NCBI GenBank assembly: GCA_009809945.1
Contig: WTPW01000448.1
Location: forward strand, 65,354 to 129,353
Reading direction: 5' to 3'
DNA length: 64,000 bases
Origin: Gigaspora margarita
Lineage: Eukaryota; Glomeromycota; Glomeromycetes; Diversisporales; Gigasporaceae
Below are positions 1 to 11,498 of this stretch, piece after piece. Positions within the stretch are counted from its first letter, which is position 1, and each line of letters starts with the position of its first letter. The position numbers were made by a program, and so were the translations under genes. The notes beneath the pieces were generated by a model, which saw only the letters and a list, made by a program, of their open reading frames with translations, was not told the DNA's origin and made no database searches.

Positions 1-508
1 AAAAAAAAAAAAAAAAAAAAAAAATCGAACGTATGAAAAATGAGGGAGGCTTAGAGACAAGTTTTGGCCTTGGGTAAGTGGGCTTGCAACTGCTCTCTGA
101 TGCTTAGGAATGCGTAAATGTATATAAAGGCACATGTGGTGTAGATGCTTAATTCGAGCATAAGAACGCACATGTCCATGGAAGGTATAAATAAGTCATA
201 TGAACATTGTATGTTCAGGAACACCTTGCGGGCCTTGGAGGGCAGGCTTGGCAACTGCTTCCTGACGTAAAAGAGTGAAGATGTTGGAAAAAAAAAGAAA
301 AAAAAAGAAAAGAGATACTCAAGGACATGTCGCAGGTTTGGATATTGCTCCTGATATCGAGAACCCTCAGGGACACGTATGTGCGTATAGATGTTATAAT
401 GAACACGTACATCTGTATAAGAGAATGTGCAGGTTCATGTAAGACCATAAATAAGGCACATGAACGTGTATGTTCACGTGTGTGTAAAGATTAAAGATGG
501 CACGTAGT

Positions 509-571
<63 letters not shown>

Positions 572-1500
572 TAAATGTGCGGAAAATGAGAAACGCTCAG
601 GGACTATTTCTGCCTTGGATAGGTAGTTGCAATTGCTCCCTGACGTTAGAAACGCGTATGTTCATGTATTGAAGAAGATATACAAACGCAGGTGTGTTCA
701 CTCCACACTGCTAACAAATTAGACTGTTAGATTATCTAGGAGAGAAATAATGTTTTTTGGCAGGATGGCAGGGACGGGTTGTGGGCCTGGGTAGGTGGGC
801 TTACAACTGCTTCCTGACGTTTAGATGTAATAGACATTTATGTTCACGTATTAAAGGAGATATACGAACACAGGGATAGGATGCTCGGGACAGGTTGCAA
901 ATTGTGTAGCCACTTCCTGACATCAAACTTCGTAGGTTCACATAGGTGCAAAAGTGAGGCACAGTGACACGAATGCCTGTGAAATCGTTTAATGGAAAAA
1001 TAGAACACATGAGTTCTGATCCAGCTCACCATAATTCTGATGCACTTCGAGGTATCCTGACCCGAAATTGTTGTACCCACCTGTATGAGTTGCTAAGGAA
1101 CGGGTTGCTGCCCTTGGGTAGTTTGGCTTGCAACTGCTTCCTGACGTTAGGAATGCATAAGGGTATTGAATGAGGTATATGAATGCACATGCTGTGTATG
1201 GGTGTAATTAAGACATGTCCGGCTAGGGTATAAATAGGCATACAATCGTTGTATCTTCGTGTATGCGCGTGTAAGATGCTCGGGAACATACTTCCTGACG
1301 TAAAAGCGTGAAGATTCGTGTAGGTGTATAAAGTAGACACACCCATTGTAGATGCATAAATGCGAGTATGTAGAAAGAAGAGGCATATGAGCATATAAGT
1401 TCGGATGTGCGTATAACGAAATATTCTTGCCAAAAAAAAAAAGGGGTAAACCTTTTGTGCTAAGGTTATGCCACACTGTTCTTAGGTAGCTGTGTACACC
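1..1500. repeat. Diverged GC-richer repeat units with poly-A tracts
   Basis: A recurring core, roughly GGGCTTGCAACTGCTTCC followed by TGACGT, appears at about 73-116, 230-275, 615-655, 785-830, 885-930, 1108-1155 and 1276-1312. Each is followed by a stretch such as GGAATGCRTA and tatataaaggcacatg. Spacing varies between about 100 and 340 bp, so this is a diverged cluster rather than a regular array. Poly-A runs occupy 1-24 and about 514-569. Open frames across it on the minus strand (for example 1026-1433) follow the repeat and show no known domain. I do not recognise the family. Confidence 0.6.
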
Positions 1501-1574
1501 TCACACTGCATTAGAAAAAACTGGATTAAGAGATTAGAAGGGCTACTGATGTTTTTGCGCTATAAAAANCCATG

Positions 1575-1607
1575 TAATGCAAAACGAAAAATCAACTTTG
1601 CGTGGCC
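1575..1607 (-). repeat. Single end of a Harbinger-like MITE
   Basis: The reverse complement reads GGCCACGCAAAGTTGATTTT and continues TCGTTTTGCAT, matching the terminal repeat of the MITE at 8049-8360. It is followed by TAA, as in the complete copy. No partner end is visible upstream, where an ambiguous base lies near 1569, so this is probably a truncated copy. Confidence 0.55.
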
Positions 1608-1610
1608 TAA

Positions 1611-2092
1611 GTCATAGGACGCGTAATAAAAAAAGTTATGAAGTTGAATTGCAAATAACAAAGGTCTACGCTTGAAGTTGGTTGTAGATAAAATTTAACC
1701 GCACTTTATTACTTATTACTTTCTATATTTAGAATTCCACATCAGTTAATTCGTTGCGTATAAGGTTGTAAAACTTATAGTTTACGATATAACTTACAAG
1801 TAATTTTCATATGTTCACTTAGTAAAAATTTCAAAAACATGTAAGTTTTTATGTAAGTTATAGTGTAGGTTTACAACTTTAGTTGTGTATAATACTTATT
1901 ATATGTAGATATATCAACCAACACCTTGTGTAGTTTTTAGTCTTTAAGAATATATATAATGCACGGATATAGTGAGACGTACATCGTGCACACTTTATAC
2001 TGAGTAGGATACCGGCAGGCAACAGATGTAAGTTCATTATTTGTTGGCTAAGGTAAAAGTAAGTATTCGTCATAAATACCGAAAACGATGAT
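1611..2092. other. AT-rich stretch, no gene seen
   Basis: I find no coding homology, RNA gene or paired terminal repeats here. The 64-codon frame on the minus strand at 1879-2073 has no recognisable domain. Confidence 0.4.
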
Positions 2093-2100
2093 GCATGAAG

Positions 2101-2778
2101 TAGGGTGTCCAGGATTACGATCCGGTAAATGCCAAATTATGCATCCGGTAAATTACAAATTATGCGAATTATGCGGACCTAGGATTAGGGTTAAAAAATT
2201 TTGCTGCCCAAATATCAAGATCCGTTTATAACCAAAAATTTAGTCTATGAAACTGTTTTACTGTTATTTATACAAATAATATTTTCGAACTCTAACCTAA
2301 TTGCAAGATTTTATCCCTAATCTAAAAGCACAGAATTTTACTAGAAGTTTAGTGTTCTAATTTTTGCCCATGTCAAAATTACAAGCATGTATGTACGTAT
2401 GTTACGTACAACCAATAGTGTGTTGGCATATAATCGTTATACCAATGCTATAAAAGTTCTGGAATAATAAATAATTGTTACTGCATTCGGATCTATTAAT
2501 TTTAAAGTGTAGATACTATGATAGTTTAGCCAGCATTATTGACATGATCCTACTCGGAATTAGCCAACGTTAGAGTATAATATAGGCGACTTGATAACAC
2601 ATTCTGTGTAACTTAATCTGTGTAACGTCATTTGGCCAATAGAACCTTCTTTATACGAGAGAATGGATAAATTATGCGAGATTATGCGAATTTCTTTAAA
2701 TTATGCGAAATGCATATTTTATGTGCTATAAGGTGAATTATGCGGATATTATCCCGGATCATAATCCTGGACGCTCTA
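2101..2778. mobile_element. Non-autonomous hAT element, 678 bp
   Basis: Terminal inverted repeats: the left end starts TAGGGTGTCCAGGATTACGA, the right end (reverse complement) starts TAGAGCGTCCAGGATTATGA, and both continue TCCGG. The flanks carry an exact 8-bp duplication GCATGAAG at 2093-2100 and 2779-2786. An 8-bp duplication with TAG-type ends is the hAT signature. Subterminal copies of AATTATGCG are present near both ends (about 2155-2180 and 2670-2745) and may be transposase binding sites. No transposase frame lies inside, so it would depend on another element. Confidence 0.85.
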
Positions 2779-3127
2779 GCATGAAGTTTAGTAGGAAATT
2801 GCGCCTGATGTCAGGGGGATTTAATTCTGTATAAAATGCATATATATAGGGCCTCGAGTCCGTAAGAATAGTGGTTATGATCTTGAAAACAACCTCACTA
2901 TCTTAAGTTGTACTGGAAGACCATTTAACCATAGCATGAGACGTAATTTGGTTTGAAATTACAATTTCGGTTAACTTTCTTCCCCGCTAGTCTTAGGATT
3001 CCAATAAGTCACGTGTTTATAAGTCAACCAATAATAATGTGATTATTTTTGCAATATAAAATAATGTTAGTTTAAATTGATCGTTCCTACCACGCTTATG
3101 CTTTCTAATGGAAGTTAAATGAAATTT

Positions 3128-3430
3128 AAGGATACCATCTGTGAATTCCAGTTGAAATTTAAATATTACTATGAAATATTGATTTCGGAACCAGTGGGTC
3201 GATAACTTAGTGGTTATGCTGCCGAGTTTCAATCGCAAGGTACGCGGTTCGAATCATGATAGAGGGTGAAAACCGTGCCAGGATCATGATCGAAGACTAA
3301 CCACAGAATCCTCGATTACAAATAAGGATACTTCCGGTGAAATTCCGGTTGAAACTAGAACACTCCAGAGAAAGGATACTTTGGTGAAATTCCGGTCAAA
3401 ATTAGTGAAATTCCGGTTAAAATTAGAACA
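3128..3430. repeat. Short repeats containing GTGAAATTCCGGTTGAAA
   Basis: Related segments AAGGATAC...GTGAAATTCCGGTTGAAA occur near 3128-3161, 3325-3355, 3375-3402 and 3403-3430, the first on the far side of the tRNA-like relic. This suggests a short tandem repeat interrupted by the insertion of the tRNA-like sequence. Confidence 0.45.
3194..3266 (+). repeat. tRNA-like relic (possible SINE head), Glu-type
   Basis: An A-box-like TAACTTAGTGG lies at 3203-3213 and a B-box GGTTCGAATC at 3246-3255, spaced as in a tRNA-type Pol III promoter. The D-arm text CTTAGTGGTTATG and an anticodon-loop-like GTTTCAA (TTC) resemble tRNA-Glu. Acceptor and T stems do not pair well, so it is not offered as a working tRNA. 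It could be a tRNA pseudogene or the 5' head of a decayed SINE. I see no duplicated flanks. Confidence 0.5.
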
Positions 3431-3439
3431 TTGGTAAAT

Positions 3440-4434
3440 TCCTGCTGTAAACATCTAGGATAGTTAAAATTAAAGTAGTAATAACTCATGTAAATCTTTA
3501 AATGTAGGGACCTTACAAACCCTCTGATTAATGAATTGCAATTCATAATTGTGGATAGAATTATTTGCACTTTTATTAACAAATAATAAAAATACATTTC
3601 AAATGTAAATCTGTTCATTATAATCCTTTGTACATAGCATAGTCAATTATTATTAATCAATAGCCTTTGCTGACTAAGCCACTTATCTAAGAAACAATAA
3701 ATTTTACCAGAAAGATATACATGACATGTAATTAATTATTCTTGTTAATATAATCATTTGATTAGCATGAACATTCTAGGAATCACAAATCTCGCCTAAA
3801 ATTTGTTAGTCATAAAGCAGCATTTGCCCCAGTTTCATAATTTTTCTCATTTTATAGTGCTAAACCATCATAAACTTCTGTAAGAACTGTGCATGCTAAA
3901 GTTTAACTTGTCTAAGTCATGCATCTTGATTAAAGATATCATCCAAGTTACAAGGTATTGTTTTTTTGTTATGAAGTTGTATCGCTTCTACCCATGACTA
4001 TAATAAATTTACCCGTCATTCTGATCGATTACATCCGACGGAGTTTTGTTAAACGTGTATACTGATTTCGATTATACAGTACATATATGCTTGAAAAGGT
4101 AATATATTTTGTATTAATTAAATATTTAAATAAATGTAAAATGTAAAATCTCCAATTGCATCGTAAATCTTATTTCAGACCAATTAAAATTAAAATAAAA
4201 TGTATAAATATTTAGTGAATTAATCTATAAGAAAGACTCCTTGTATTAACTAGTTTGATCTGACGGAAATAGAACAAGTTATTACCCTAAATTCCAAATG
4301 TTATTGCAAAATTTGACTGCGAAAAAAGTACAATTACAAATATTCATAGCAAGTAGTAAGTTAGTGCCCTTTTTTCATTTCAGCAACCTCCTGAGTATAC
4401 GTAGTCAATTTATTTAAACCATTTTTGTAATAAA
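3440..4434. other. AT-rich stretch, no gene seen
   Basis: No coding homology, paired terminal repeats or tandem structure is visible. The frame at 3355-3618 on the minus strand has no recognisable domain. Confidence 0.4.
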
Positions 4435-4536
4435 CTCCACACTAAAGATGCCTGACGAAATGTTTTTTGCGATGACGAAATGGTTTCGTCATGGTTTCGT
4501 CATGACGAAACCTTGACGATTGACGAAACCCCCGAC

Positions 4537-4630
4537 GATTGACGAAATCTATGACGAATTGACGAAATCTATGACGAATTGACGAAATCTATGACGAATT
4601 GACGAAACATATGACGAATTGACGAAACCT
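4537..4630 (+). repeat. 20-bp tandem array, left arm of the hAT element
   Basis: About four to five copies of a 20-bp unit, GACGAAATCTATGACGAATT, run head to tail, with degenerate copies on either side. The mirror array lies at about 5685-5790. Confidence 0.85.
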
Positions 4631-4873
4631 TGACAAACCTTTAACAATTGATAAACCTTGATAAATCGATTCAGGAACCCCTTTAGCATAATGATCTTGG
4701 ATATACCAACCTTAAATTGTTTCAAAAGAATGTTATTTCATTATAAGGTTTCATTGGTTTTTTTCTTTCTTCTTCTTTCGCATGTCACGTGTTCAAATTT
4801 ATGTCGGGTTGATCCGGAACAGTCAAAATTGTGCACGCGTTTATTTTTGTCGATTCCGGATAAATCCGACATA

Positions 4874-5176
4874 TAGGACACGGAAAATTTTGGATCCAAA
4901 NTTTTCCAAATTTTGGCCCAAACGTCCAAATTTTGGCCAAATTTTTGATGAATTTTTCGGGTTTCATATGATCTAACCAATAAAAATAAAGTATTTGGGA
5001 ACCCGGAAATTCGTGGGCCCAAAATTTTAGATAAAGTCTGGTCGGGAGCTTTAGGAATTGTGAAATTTAATAATTTATATTCCAAATAATTCCAAATATT
5101 TAAAATTTTATCCAAATATTAGTCTATTTTTTTATAAATTTTTGCAATTTGGTATCCAAATTTTTCCGTGCCCCTG
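4874..5176. mobile_element. Nested hAT remnant related to the 11.8-14.4 kb element
   Basis: The left end reads about AGGACACGGAAAATTTTGGA, then TCCAAA. The right end in reverse complement reads CAGGGGCACGGAAAAATTTG, then GATACC. Both closely match the ends of the hAT transposase element at 11789-14431 (CAGGGACACGGAAA, TTTGGATCC). The interior repeats CCAAATTTTGG motifs. No flanking duplication is clear and the left tip is degraded. Confidence 0.65.
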
Positions 5177-5684
5177 GTGCGAAAGAAAGAAGAGAAGCGA
5201 AAATACTTGAAAACCAATGTTTTAATTGACCTTGGTGCACTAATTAAAAATGACGGGAACGAAATGTTACATATAATGAGCACAAATCTATCGCTGTAGT
5301 CACCACCAACAACACCTTCTACCTTTACGCGCTTTGTTTATTTACAAAATTTGATTTCCTTTTTTTGATTTGTTATTTGTAAATAAGTAAATCACGATGG
5401 ATAACGAGAATGTAATGGATATCTTAATATGTATATATTGTTATCCAACCTATATTGATTCTCTATCGCTGCTATTAATTATGCATTATCGCCTGTTCTG
5501 TTAAAACATCGTTTTTTAGCTCTTATCGTTATTGGCCGCGACTTTCCTATGGAATTGCCTAAAAGGTTAATTAGGTTATATTCTTTTGTAGGTGATACTA
5601 TATTAGACGGGTTATTAAAACACTTCTTAATTTTTATAAACGCGGTAATTAACTCTATCTTGTATGAATATAACTCATCAGGTT

Positions 5685-5790
5685 TCGTCATAGGTTCCGT
5701 CAATTCGTCATAGGTTTCGTCAATTCGTCATAGATTTCGTCAATTCGTCATAGGTTTCGTCAATCGTCAGGGGTTTCGTCAATCGTCAAT
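5685..5790 (-). repeat. Mirror 20-bp tandem array, right arm
   Basis: Copies of AATTCGTCATAGGTTTCGTC, the reverse complement of the left-arm unit with one or two changes, run head to tail. Facing arrays close to the two ends of a hAT element are what repeated transposase binding sites would look like; that role is inferred. Confidence 0.8.
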
Positions 5791-5878
5791 TCGTCAATTG
5801 GAAGTCACCTGACGAAATGGTTTCGTCATTCGTCAATGACGAATGATTCGTCATTCGTCAGGCATCTTTACTCCACAC

Positions 5879-8040
5879 AGTACAATAGAAATAACAAATT
5901 GAAGAATTGAAGTACCCATTTCTTATTGTCAATGGCGTCATATTCGGATTATTAATGAAATGCTTACATTTATAATGTCTTAAACTTGTTAGATCACTCT
6001 CTCCGCAAATAAGCATTCCTATTTTAATAGTTATCAAATTTAGACAACAAGAGGTTAGTATAGATAAATTTCGGACATACCTATTCACGAATTCCAGATC
6101 TTTTAAGCCAATTTACGCCTTTGCTTATTACAAATCGATCTTATGCTTGTTCTCATGACGCGCTTTACCAAATTTATTAAAATTTCATATTATATATCAT
6201 CACGAAGACTTCATAAACTAAAAAGAAAAAAGGGGCATTCCATAATTTTTTTTTAACAAAGGTATTAGGTTCTGTAAAGGGATTCGTTAAAACCTTATAA
6301 TCTCTTATATTTGTTCATCAGACTACTTGGTTCATAACACACCCCTTATATAAAGGAACTTGGCGTTTTTTTAGGTGTTATTGTATTTAAACATGGTTAG
6401 CCTTATCCCTTGTATCAGTGTTTTATAATTAAATTTAGAAACTCCCATCATTTTGTCAATAAAATGAACCGTAATTAGTAAACTAGGTAGTAAATGCTTT
6501 GCCTTGGTTAGCTATATAAATCCGATATCAGCAGAATTGTAGTATTGATCCTAGCTTGTCAGTGATATTCACTTAATTGAGTGATACAAAGAAGATAGTT
6601 AATTAAATAGACCTTGATTTTCTGAATCAGTCCGATATAACATAATGAAAATACAAAGAAAAGCGAAGAATGTGTGTTTAAAAGTTGTAACACTAATTAC
6701 AAATTACATAATTATAGAAACATAATTGTATGTAATACATAAGTGACTTTACCTGTAACCTCTAATTACTACTATATAATGTTTGGGTCTTATGAAAAAA
6801 TCAGTTTTGTTAATTTATAATATATATATTATTAATTATTGTCGCGAATTCGGATGATGCTGAAAGTAATGCATCTGATTGGTTAAGGTTAGGGCGATTA
6901 GCAATAGGATTTTTAGGTTCATGATTATTCGATCTAGTATTTTCCTTATTTGGATACATTTAAGCAAAAATAGACCGACAATGATAAATTGTGAAACACC
7001 GGCGACAATGGGCGCAATAAAACATATTGTTTAGCATGATTAGGAACTAGACTACGTGATTCATGAAGATAGATAGTAGTTACTTCATATTAAATGAATA
7101 TCCAAACAAGGTATGTTATTTAATAGATAGCGCAGCTAAAACATTAGGGTAGCTGCGCGACATGCGATGGCGCGCAGGACCAGTACGATCACGTGTGCCA
7201 GGTAAGTGAAAACTTGACATCGTTTTCAACTATATTTTTTTACTGGTCTTAATCTATTTGATTTACCTGACTGATACAAATGTTAAAGCGAATAGAATTT
7301 AGATGATTACGTTAATCATACATGTATTTTTTCGAAATACACTACTAAAGGAAATAAATAAAATTTCATACAGATTACAGTTAATCGTACATTCTTCACT
7401 ATACGAAAATTGGACCGGGTTGGCATCGGATAGGCACGGGTCAAGAACTGGATTTGTACGGGTATGTCCGAACTGGTGTAGATTCCGTGGACCGTATTCT
7501 CGTGCAAATTGGTTCGTATATGACTCGAGTTTTACAGCAGTTTGCCGGTGATGCTTGGCATGGTTAATAAATGTAAATCAACGTACCACCGCAATAACGA
7601 TGTGGATTAACTATTAGAACAATAAATTTACATAATTAATATAAGATGATCAAAATAACTGTATCTAAGTACAATACTGTGAGGAATTTTTTTTGTAAAG
7701 ACACACGGAGGTTCATCAGTGAAATTACGAGATATTGCTCTTTTTTTTTTGTTAAAAAAAAAAATCATTTACTGATTCTTCGCTTTCTACGAAATGAGCC
7801 GACATGTACCATGAACCAACTGGTGTGTAACGTACACGTACGTGAACGCGCCATTTCATATGTTGTGCCACTCTTCGCCATAATATCTGTTGTGACGGGC
7901 AAATTCGAGTGGTATAACAAAGGCTATTTTTTTTTATTAGTTAAAATTTTTAGTGATAGATCGGCAATAACGAATGAAAATTAGAAGTATAGAAAGATAC
8001 TTAAAAGTTTTAAGAACCAAAAGAGTTTTAAGTATTTTAA
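5879..8040. other. No gene seen over about 2.1 kb
   Basis: There is no coding homology on either strand. A GC-rich hairpin near 7126-7162 is listed separately. The 76-112 codon frames at 5858-6088, 7303-7551 and 7646-7984 lack any recognisable domain. The sequence at 7980-8045 and 8364-8460 repeats GAGTTTTAAGTATAGAAAG and is the target into which the MITE at 8049 inserted. Confidence 0.4.
7126..7162. repeat. GC-rich hairpin with a motif seen again at 25.4 kb
   Basis: GCGCAGCT and AGCTGCGC face each other across about 16 bp, in otherwise AT-rich DNA. The right arm belongs to a 20-bp motif at 7143-7162 whose reverse complement, TGTCGCGCAGCTACCCTAAT, recurs with one change at 25449-25468 inside a hAT element. 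It may be one end of a decayed transposon. Confidence 0.5.
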
Positions 8041-8048
8041 GATACTAA

Positions 8049-8360
8049 GGCCGCGCAAAGTTAATTTTTCGTTTTGCCAAACCCACCAACTCAATTTTTT
8101 CAAAAAAAATTTTTTTAAATTCCTATTGTGCCAATTATTACATTTTTTTCTTCGGATAACCTTAATTTTTCGGAATTACCGATAGGCCCAATAAAAAAAG
8201 AACAAAATTTTTTAATTCCATCTTATGCAAACTAAAGTTATAAACATGAATGAATTTAGGCCATGCAATTTAAAAAAAAATAAAAAAATAAAATCTGACC
8301 CACCGACCGGAATTTTGAAACCCCAGGTTATGCAAAACGAAAAATTAACTTTGCGTGGCC
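8049..8360. mobile_element. PIF/Harbinger-like MITE, 312 bp
   Basis: Terminal repeats of about 28 bp begin GGCCGCGCAAAGTTAATTTT on the left and GGCCACGCAAAGTTAATTTT on the right, both continuing TCGTTTTGC. The element is flanked by TAA on both sides (8046-8048 and 8361-8363), the 3-bp TWA duplication expected of PIF/Harbinger elements. Inserted into a short tandem repeat (GAGTTTTAAGTATAGAAAG). The 78-codon frame at 8225-8461 runs across the right end and is not a gene. Confidence 0.75.
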
Positions 8361-8449
8361 TAAGAGTTTTAAGTATAGAAAGCATATTAAGTATAGAAAG
8401 ATACTTAACAGTTCTAAATATAGAAAGCTTCGTAAGAGTTTTAAGAAAA

Positions 8450-9010
8450 GATTCTTTTTAATCATTTTTAGTCTATAAAAAGAGTATATAAGGGCTCAAA
8501 GTTTGCCTTGAAATAAAAGTAACTCAGTTAAGTTAAACTTATTAGAGATCCAAAAAAACTTCGTAATCATACCTAGTAGAAGTTAGTTTCTTAAAAATAA
8601 TTATTCACTCGTAATAAAATCGCTTATCATATTTTCATGTCCCTGTGATATTCGTATTATCCATATTGCCATTGTCAAAGTAAAAAGTGAAAGAGTTAAT
8701 AAACTAAGCTGAATCCATTTCTTAAATGCTTGTTCGTAAATTGATTGAACTCCCGTTTTCATTATCAATTACCTCATTTATCAAACAATCACATTCCATA
8801 ATCAAATTCTGAAACCTGTGACATCACGTTTTTACTGTTAAGCCTAGTAATTGAGTAAACAATCTGTGGTCACATGACATAGTGAACAGAGTTCACAATC
8901 GAACCCGAACAATCCAAGCCCTATTGTACTAGAATCAAGTGCGAAAGTTGTTCATTAGTATTAAGGAAGAGCTACAAGTAGAGAATCATCTACATCATAC
9001 TTATCATCCT
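8450..9010 (+). mobile_element. Possible LTR-retroelement relic, copy 1
   Basis: Two TATA-like boxes near 8470-8495, a segment AACTCAGTTAAGTT near 8521, and downstream text near 8868-8910 and 8990-9030 (GTCACATGACATAGTGAAC and GCCGCAGCAAGAC) recur in the same order, diverged, at about 27.6-28.2 kb. TATA, short leader and a common body would suit an LTR retroelement or another dispersed element. No long terminal repeat pair, primer site or polyprotein domain can be shown, so the class is uncertain. Confidence 0.35.
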
Positions 9011-9084
9011 TTGGTTATGCCGCAGCAAGACCTAAGGCACGAATCAAATCTTCTAAACCTCTTTTTGTTTTTTGTTTCAAGGTT

Positions 9085-9182
9085 TAAGGAGTCTTGATTG
9101 ACTGATGAATAGAATTTTGATTAGATAGTGGTGTAAGGAGTCTTGATTGACTGATGAATAGAATTTTGATTAGATAGTGGTG
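9085..9182 (+). repeat. Two-copy 49-bp tandem duplication
   Basis: The segment beginning TAAGGAGTCTTGATTGACTG is repeated once with no visible differences over 49 bp. Confidence 0.9.
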
Positions 9183-9556
9183 TGATTAGAAGTTTTTAGC
9201 TAAGAACCTGTAGTTACCACTTCTACACCGCCATTTCGAGCATTCCCAATGCCAACCTGTACCACAATCTGTACCACTATTCTTATAGGGTTTTTGAATT
9301 ACAAATGTTAAAGTGAACCAAAATAAACTTAATATTCACCCCGGTAATTTACATTCTTTTGAAACACAATTGTTAAATTGAACTGAATTAAACCTCACAC
9401 CTTTTTTGCACTATCATTGCAGCAACAGTGCCTAATCACCAAATAAGAGACTCTTGCATTGCCTCAAAGGTCATGGAACCCATCTGCACTTACCAATAAT
9501 TGCTGTAAAAATTCTCATGCAAAACATGCTCGTTATTCTATTAATCATAATATATA

Positions 9557-9784
9557 GGCTGCTGTCAATAAAAATAAGGCAGATCGACATTAAAAAAAAT
9601 TAATACCTTCACTTTCACAGCTCATATTTCATTAAATATTGAAGCTATCTTGATGATTTAATAGTCAAAGAAAGCCACGATCTAAGCTTTCTTATGAATA
9701 TTAAGTTACCAAGATAGCTTCAATATTCGAAAAGTATTGATTTTTTTTAAAATATCGACTGCCTTATTTCTATTGACGGCAGCC
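9557..9784. mobile_element. Foldback MITE, about 228 bp
   Basis: The ends GGCTGCTGTCAATAAAAATA and, in reverse complement, GGCTGCCGTCAATAGAAATA both continue AGGCAG. A second inner inverted pair, AATATTGAAGCTATCTTG against its complement at about 9708-9725, lies inside. The whole element could fold as a long hairpin. Target-site duplication is unclear because both flanks are TA-rich. Confidence 0.7.
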
Positions 9785-9789
9785 CATAT

Positions 9790-10995
9790 GTAGGTGGGGT
9801 TGAAATAGTTAGCTTTGAAATTATTATAGTTTCTATAATGAGTTACTGTTATAAACGTAACCATTCTGGCGAGACATAATAAGTGACTCACAAACGCATG
9901 TTATTAACTTATCCATACCTCAGTTAATTTCAAAGATACAAATGTGCGCAAAATGAACAGAAGTCTACTTGTTAAATTTCAAAGATACAAAGTGCGCGTA
10001 ATGATTGAAGTTGATTTTTTAAAAAAAAATATAAATAGTTGACAACTGATTATTAATTCATAGTAATAATAGACCAATTACGAATTATGACGAATCTATT
10101 ACATCATTAAAATTTATCACGGTCTGACTATGGTTTTGGATATATCAAATCATAAACATCAAAGTGCAATTGATTTTTTTTTACTATTATACAAGAATAA
10201 TATAATATCAATGATGATTTTTCTATGATAGTGCTCAACTTAGCACAGCTCAATATAGCCAGATCAAACCACTGAATATTAAGCAACAAGAGACTATATA
10301 CAATGCGATAACAGTTGTAATATTTAATGTTACTTTTTATATAATGCATTTTTTTGCTTAAATAAGTTAGTAAGATTAGCAATTAGAGTAAACGGGAGCA
10401 GATTTGAAAATTTGGGTTTCATGAACTTAAGTGCGCAGTTTTACTGTGTTAATATTAAAATTATATAGCGAATATATGTTCCTGCCATTTGAAATCATAA
10501 CGTCAGTTTTGCATAATATATAATTAATAATCATAAAACATGATCTACATGCGAGCTATATGCAAAATCTTAACTCCTTCCAAAAACGAATAAATGAAAT
10601 TCAATAACCAAAAAAAGTTGATTCCTCTACATGTTGCATATTCTATGTGATCGTACTGCTATAATCAGTAATGTCAACTTTGCATCATAAACCATGATCT
10701 ACATGCGGGGTTATACAAAAAAACTTAATTCCTTCCAAAATGAATAAACAAAAATCATTACTCCTACCAAAAAAAGGATTTTGTAAAAATCAGCATAGCG
10801 GTACTAGTATTAAACCATACGTAAATAAAATTACATAGCTTCTCACGATCTTGAAATATACCATAAACGGAAAAAAAGGAGATAACCATAATGCCTTCTA
10901 AATCAGGAAAAAATATAGCGCACCAAAAAGTTGAACGGAACCATCCCTCCACATTTCATGTGATCGTACTGGTACTCATTTCTATGCTTAGTGAT
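9790..10995. other. No gene; contains a partial direct repeat
   Basis: The segment near 10530-10590 (ACATGATCTACATGCGAGCT, then CTTCCAAAA) is repeated at about 10685-10742. TATGTGATCGTACTG near 10645 is repeated near 10958. This is an old approximately 150-bp duplication. No coding homology is visible. Confidence 0.5.
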
Positions 10996-11498
10996 ACTTA
11001 TGATTAGGGATGGGTTCGGTCAGCTAATAGTTGGCTAGCCGATCAGCTATAGCCGTAGTCGATATAGTCAACTATAACGGCTTAGCTGACTGGGTAGCTG
11101 ATACCAAATTTTTTATTTCCTGGCTAATAAATCATATTATTGCTTAATTCAGCATTAAGTGTACAAATTATATAGAATTATTGCAAGAAATACCCTAGCA
11201 TCTTTCCCAGGATCTTCATAACTTTTTCACTATCATGTGACTATACCCAAAAAACTTCAAGTTCGTTTTAGGGCTCCTATAGGGTTTGATGTTAACAAGA
11301 CATATAGTAAAATCGCTCAAGGAATTTTTTATTAGGTGATTTCTTATGTAAATTTTAGGGAAATGAGTAAAGCGAACGTTTTGTTTTGATCTTCCATTTG
11401 TGTTACATTACACCTGATCTCGTTATTTTATTGGCCAAAAATCACATGATAGTAAAATTTTAGCAATGATCAAAATCTAGGCTGAAATTACTTAATAG

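Larger units (their letters stand above)
4443..5870. mobile_element. Non-autonomous hAT element with arrays in its ends
   Basis: The ends are TAAAGATGCCTGACGAA on the left and its near-match in reverse complement on the right. The flanks carry an exact 8-bp duplication CTCCACAC at 4435-4442 and 5871-5878, marking it as a hAT-type insertion. Both subterminal regions are built from short GACGAAAT/GACGAATT motifs in inverted orientation, listed separately. The middle holds a second, nested hAT remnant at about 4874-5176. The open frames inside, including the 124-codon one at 4741-5115, match nothing I recognise and are probably chance. Confidence 0.88.

Noticed and set aside
1026..1433. 135-codon open frame on the minus strand
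   Set aside because: It follows the diverged CTTCCTGACGT repeat units and has no domain, so it is best explained by the repeat.
3194..3266. Functional tRNA-Glu gene
   Set aside because: The promoter boxes fit but acceptor and T stems do not pair.
7646..7984. 112-codon frame on the plus strand as a small gene
   Set aside because: No domain, no intron or codon-use signal, and poly-T/poly-A runs explain much of it.
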